Source: an uncultured Eubacteriales bacterium
GTDB lineage: Bacteria > Bacillota > Clostridia > Oscillospirales > RGIG7773
Direction of reading: 5' to 3'
DNA: 8,373 nucleotides
Assembly: GCA_934541205.1 (NCBI GenBank)
Contig: CAKTDK010000070.1
Coordinates: 1-8,373, forward strand
How positions within the stretch are numbered: position 1 is the stretch's first letter; each line of letters begins with the position of its first letter. The translations under genes and the position numbers were made by a program. Below the pieces are notes generated by a model. It worked only from the letters and a program-made list of their open reading frames with translations, did no database searches and was not told the origin of the DNA. Below, piece after piece: positions 6,573 through 8,373 of this stretch.

Positions 6573-7448
6573 ATGAAAAAAAACACTAAAATAACTCTTA
6601 TAATAATTTCTCTTATACTTCTTTTGGCAACTTGCGCTGTTATAACTCTTATTTTCACATTAAATCCTTTTGATAACAGTTCAGCCACTGAAGAAAAAAC
6701 ACAGGAAACCGTTGTTGATACAAATACGCTGTCTTCTTTTGCGTCATTTTTATCTTTGACAAGTACCACTCATGATTCTTTTAAAACATCAAAGCTTACA
6801 AAAGACCAAATGTATGAGCTTACGGCATATTATATTTTCTGGGGAGATTTTTATAAAAAGGAGAATCCTTTTATAGATATAAATTCCTGTAAAACACCTC
6901 TTAAAGACCAGGCTTCGTTAATGAAAGAGCTTGAAGAAATGAATCTTGAACCTGATACGGTCTCGGATTATACTTTGACTATAGAAAATTTCAATAAAAT
7001 TGTAAAAGCTATATTTGGTGAAAACGCTTATGAATATGAAAAAGAGTATTTTAATATAGATTTATATGTTAATACAAATCTTTTTGCAAAGCTTCTTTAT
7101 TCAAAAACTGAAGACGCCCTTGTATTTGAATATGCTGCCGTCGGAGGAATGGCAATACCTTATTGTCATATCGACGACGTAGTTGAAAAAGATGAAAAAC
7201 TTTATATAGATTATACGATTATATATTATGAAGGTTATGCCGAAGATGACCAGCAGCTTGCGTTTGACGTTTATAATCAGGTAAAAGATTTTGAATCTAA
7301 ACAAGCTTATCTTAAATCTATAATAGACAGCGATAAAGATAATCTTTTTACAACCCTTACGTCAAGTATTACAATAGATAAATCACAAAATAAATATAAA
7401 ATAGAAGAGTATTCAAAAATAGGTCTTGAATATTCTTCTCTGAATTAA
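6573..7448 (+). CDS. Membrane-anchored protein of unknown function
   Basis: I do not recognise this 291-residue protein. It starts with a short basic stretch (MKKNTK) and one long hydrophobic segment (about residues 8-31), followed by an S/T/E-rich linker and an acidic domain of about 240 residues. This is the layout of an extracytoplasmic protein held by a single N-terminal anchor. LATC within the hydrophobic stretch resembles a lipobox, but Thr at -1 and further hydrophobic residues after Cys make a lipoprotein unlikely. The domain is rich in Tyr, Asp and Lys and has no catalytic motif I can name. CGGAG at 6561-6565 lies 7 bases before the ATG, and the gap from ddl is only 20 bp. It is therefore the last gene of the wall-precursor operon, and a terminator follows. 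Confidence 0.8.
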   Translation: MKKNTKITLIIISLILLLATCAVITLIFTLNPFDNSSATEEKTQETVVDTNTLSSFASFLSLTSTTHDSFKTSKLTKDQMYELTAYYIFWGDFYKKENPFIDINSCKTPLKDQASLMKELEEMNLEPDTVSDYTLTIENFNKIVKAIFGENAYEYEKEYFNIDLYVNTNLFAKLLYSKTEDALVFEYAAVGGMAIPYCHIDDVVEKDEKLYIDYTIIYYEGYAEDDQQLAFDVYNQVKDFESKQAYLKSIIDSDKDNLFTTLTSSITIDKSQNKYKIEEYSKIGLEYSSLN

Positions 7449-7474
7449 ACTTGAATAATCAAAATTGTTTAAAT

Positions 7475-7508
7475 AAAAAATCTGTTTGAATTTCAAACAG
7501 ATTTTTTT
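7475..7508. terminator. Strong intrinsic terminator at operon end
   Basis: TCTGTTTG (7481-7488) pairs with CAAACAGA (7494-7501) around a 5-base loop. Flanking A6 (7475-7480) and T7 (7502-7508) runs extend the stem and give a U-tract on both strands. It ends the operon whose last stop codon is at 7446-7448, and could also stop minus-strand RNA coming from 7595-7703. Bases 7509-7590 are AT-rich and show nothing else I can identify. Confidence 0.85.
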
Positions 7509-7594
7509 AATGGAAGGTTTTTAATATTCTTATCATTTTCAATGCTTATAAAATATTATTTCTTAAATTTTTTTATAAATAAAATATATCTCAT

Positions 7595-7703
7595 AAAAAT
7601 TAAATATAGCCGGCAGATTAATGTGTTGGGCCACATTAATCCTGTCTGTCAGCGGAGGGCACTCATATCTCCGCGTAAGACAGCCGAATTCTCGGTACCG
7701 GCT
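7595..7703 (-). ncRNA. Structured small RNA, copy 1 (four-way junction)
   Basis: Read on the minus strand from 7703, the sequence folds without gaps into a four-way junction of 96 nt. The closing stem is AGCCGGUA (7703-7696) with UGCCGGCU (7615-7608). Arm 1 is CCGA-GAAU-UCGG (7695-7684). Arm 2 is CUGUCU/AGACAG (7683-7678 with 7647-7642), continuing past a small internal loop into GCGGAG/CUCCGC with loop AUAUGAGUGCC. Arm 3 is a 10-bp stem, GAUUAAUGUG/CACAUUAAUC (7641-7632 with 7625-7616). A conserved U-rich tail follows (UAUUUAAUUUUUAUGA, ending near 7591) and may act as terminator. A promoter lies 7 bp before the first paired base. The family is not one I recognise; it is not a tRNA, 6S RNA, SRP RNA or a riboswitch class I know. 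Confidence 0.65.
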
Positions 7704-7709
7704 TTTTAA

Positions 7710-7738
7710 AGTATAACATATTTTTTTCTGTTTTTCAA
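7710..7738 (-). promoter_or_regulatory. Promoter of small RNA copy 1
   Basis: On the minus strand TTGAAA (7738-7733), a 17-bp spacer and TATACT (7715-7710) form a near-consensus sigma-A promoter. Transcription would begin about 7 bases on, near 7703, exactly the first base of the closing stem. The same boxes and spacing recur at copy 2, although most of the spacer differs. Confidence 0.75.
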
Positions 7739-7786
7739 TATTTTCAGAATCCTGTTTGAAATAAAAATCTTTTACTATACCAAAAA

Positions 7787-8100
7787 CTCTTTTCCTATCG
7801 CTTTAAAAATGAAAAAACCTTTACCGTTTCTTAAAAAAGCAAAAATATCTTATCACTTTAGGAAATAAAAACCTCTTTTCTTATCGCTTTAAAAATAAAA
7901 AACCTTTACTGTTCCTTTAAAAAAGCAAAAATATCTTATCAATTTAAGAAATAAAAAATACTTTTCTTATCGCATTAAAAATAAAAACCTTTACCGTTTC
8001 TTTAAAAAACAGAAATCTATTATCTTTTTTAAAAAACAAAAAATTTTTCCCACCCTTTTAAAAAACAAAAAATCTCTTATCGCCTTAATTTGTCGAAAAA
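7787..8100. repeat. 86-bp tandem repeat, three units plus degenerate tail
   Basis: Units beginning CTTTTC at 7789, 7875 and 7961 are exactly 86 bp apart. The first two are nearly identical; the third diverges after about 60 bp. Each unit is made of three related pieces of about 25-31 bp carrying TTATCnnTTTAA or CTTTAAAAAA cores. Shorter degenerate pieces continue to about 8100, and a related one may precede 7787. The array has stops in all frames, and 86 is not a multiple of three, so it does not encode protein. It separates the two small-RNA copies. Confidence 0.75.
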
Positions 8101-8143
8101 GAGTTAAATAAATTATTTTTTCTGTTTTTTTGGTTATTTTTTC

Positions 8144-8172
8144 TTGACAAACAGGAAAATATGCTATATAAT
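8144..8172 (+). promoter_or_regulatory. Perfect consensus + strand promoter antisense to RNA copy 2
   Basis: TTGACA (8144-8149), 17 bp, TATAAT (8167-8172): both boxes match consensus exactly. Transcription would start near 8179, inside the tail of small RNA copy 2, and run rightward through its complement towards the window edge. Copy 1 has no equivalent; the corresponding stretch offers only TAAAAT and no -35. Confidence 0.75.
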
Positions 8173-8180
8173 TATTTCAT

Positions 8181-8280
8181 AAAAATTAAATACAGCCGGC
8201 AGATTAATGTGAGCTACCACACTAATCCTGCTTACAAGTGAACAAGGCACTCATAAACAACCGGAACTCCGGCGCCGACT
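8181..8280 (-). ncRNA. Structured small RNA, copy 2 (four-way junction)
   Basis: Minus-strand reading from 8280 gives an 87-nt four-way junction in which every base outside the loops is paired. The closing stem is AGUCGGCG (8280-8273) with UGCCGGCU (8201-8194). Arm 1 is CCGG-AGUU-CCGG (8272-8261). Arm 2 is a 13-bp hairpin (8260-8248 with 8240-8228) with loop CCUUGUU. Arm 3 is GAUUAGUGUG/CACAUUAAUC (8227-8218 with 8211-8202). The tail (UAUUUAAUUUUUAUGA) is identical to that of copy 1. Changes relative to copy 1 keep pairing by G-U wobble in the closing stem and arm 3 and by a compensatory change in arm 1. On the opposite strand the wobbles would be A-C mismatches, so the minus strand is the likely product. 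Function unknown. Confidence 0.65.
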
Positions 8281-8342
8281 TCCCATAGTATAACATATTA
8301 TTCCCCATTTTTCAACAGCTTTTGTTATACTATTTCTGGAAG
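8279..8342. repeat. Inverted repeat with outward-facing -10 boxes
   Basis: ATAGTATAAC (8285-8294) and GTTATACTAT (8324-8333) are a perfect 10-bp inverted repeat 29 bp apart, with outer CTTCC (8279-8283) and GGAAG (8338-8342) also complementary. The left arm is the -10 region of small RNA copy 2. The right arm has TGTTATACT, an extended -10 that would read rightward out of the window, but no -35 matches it. Confidence 0.5.
8287..8315 (-). promoter_or_regulatory. Promoter of small RNA copy 2
   Basis: On the minus strand TTGAAA (8315-8310), 17 bp, TATACT (8292-8287), with the same boxes, spacing and distance to the RNA as at copy 1. The predicted start is near 8280, the first paired base. Confidence 0.75.
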
Positions 8343-8373
8343 AGAGATTTTTGAGTACTTTAAAAACTTTTTA

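Noticed and set aside
6573..6665. Lipoprotein signal (LATC) in the anchored protein.
   Set aside because: Thr at -1 is not typical of a lipobox, and the hydrophobic run continues beyond the Cys, which fits a transmembrane anchor better.
7652..7665. Short open frames beginning ATGAGTGCC on the minus strand in both RNA copies (five and ten codons, both starting MSAL).
   Set aside because: No consistent ribosome site (only copy 1 has a GGAG, too close to the ATG), different lengths, and the shared start is explained by the conserved arm 2 sequence.
7608..7703. tRNA or tRNA-like gene, because of the cloverleaf outline.
   Set aside because: The third arm is 10 bp with a 6-base loop and has no TTCRA loop. 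There is no normal anticodon arm, the closing stem is 8 bp, and arm lengths differ between the copies.
7608..7707. A + strand terminator formed by GCCGG/CCGGC followed by TTTTT at 7703-7707.
   Set aside because: The stem would span nearly 100 bases, copy 2 has no T-run at that place, and wobble patterns favour the minus strand. The T-run is better seen as the bases around the minus-strand start.
8201..8260. The + strand of RNA copy 2 resembles part of the E. coli lac promoter (ATTAATGTGAG, then GGCACTCAT).
   Set aside because: The similarity is short and scattered, and the bases are explained by the hairpin arms. The TGTGA-type half sites lack CRP spacing, and copy 1 does not preserve them.

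Overview
The window looks like chromosomal DNA from a low-GC Gram-positive bacterium, most likely of class Clostridia. The evidence is strongly AT-rich coding sequence, AAGGAG-type ribosome sites, promoters close to the sigma-A consensus, and a D-Ala-D-Ala ligase and membrane-tethered MurF-like ligase of the kind I associate with Clostridia. The taxonomic call is an inference. All seven protein genes lie on the + strand. No mobile element, CRISPR array, tRNA or rRNA was found.

Layout: 1-472 is non-coding. It holds a hierarchical repeat (101-319; about 18-bp subunits in 55-bp triplets), a strong hairpin terminator (367-399) and a promoter. Then come three genes that look independent or loosely linked: a flavin reductase-like FMN protein (473-1054), a small membrane protein with a C-terminal zinc ribbon (1112-1645, closed by a hairpin terminator) and a calcineurin-like metallophosphoesterase (1714-2904). 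From 2954 to 7448 a compact run, probably an operon, encodes an alpha/beta hydrolase, a MurF-like Mur ligase with a membrane domain in place of the usual N-terminal domain, D-alanine--D-alanine ligase, and a membrane-anchored protein of unknown function. It ends at a strong terminator (7475-7508). Ddl makes D-Ala-D-Ala and MurF-type enzymes attach it to the peptidoglycan precursor, so this cluster is best read as a cell-wall precursor operon. The roles of the hydrolase and the anchored protein within it are unknown.

The right-hand 0.9 kb has no protein gene and contains the most interesting signal. Two related elements (about 7595-7703 and 8181-8280) each read on the minus strand as a short RNA. 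Each has its own promoter (TTGAAA, 17 bp, TATACT) placed 7 bp before the first base of the structure. Each folds into a four-way junction with no unpaired nucleotides between arms. Base differences between the copies keep pairing through G-U wobbles or compensatory changes only when the minus strand is read. I do not recognise the family. The two copies are separated by an 86-bp tandem repeat. The second copy is also overlapped by a consensus promoter on the + strand, which would produce antisense RNA or a leader for a gene beyond the window edge.
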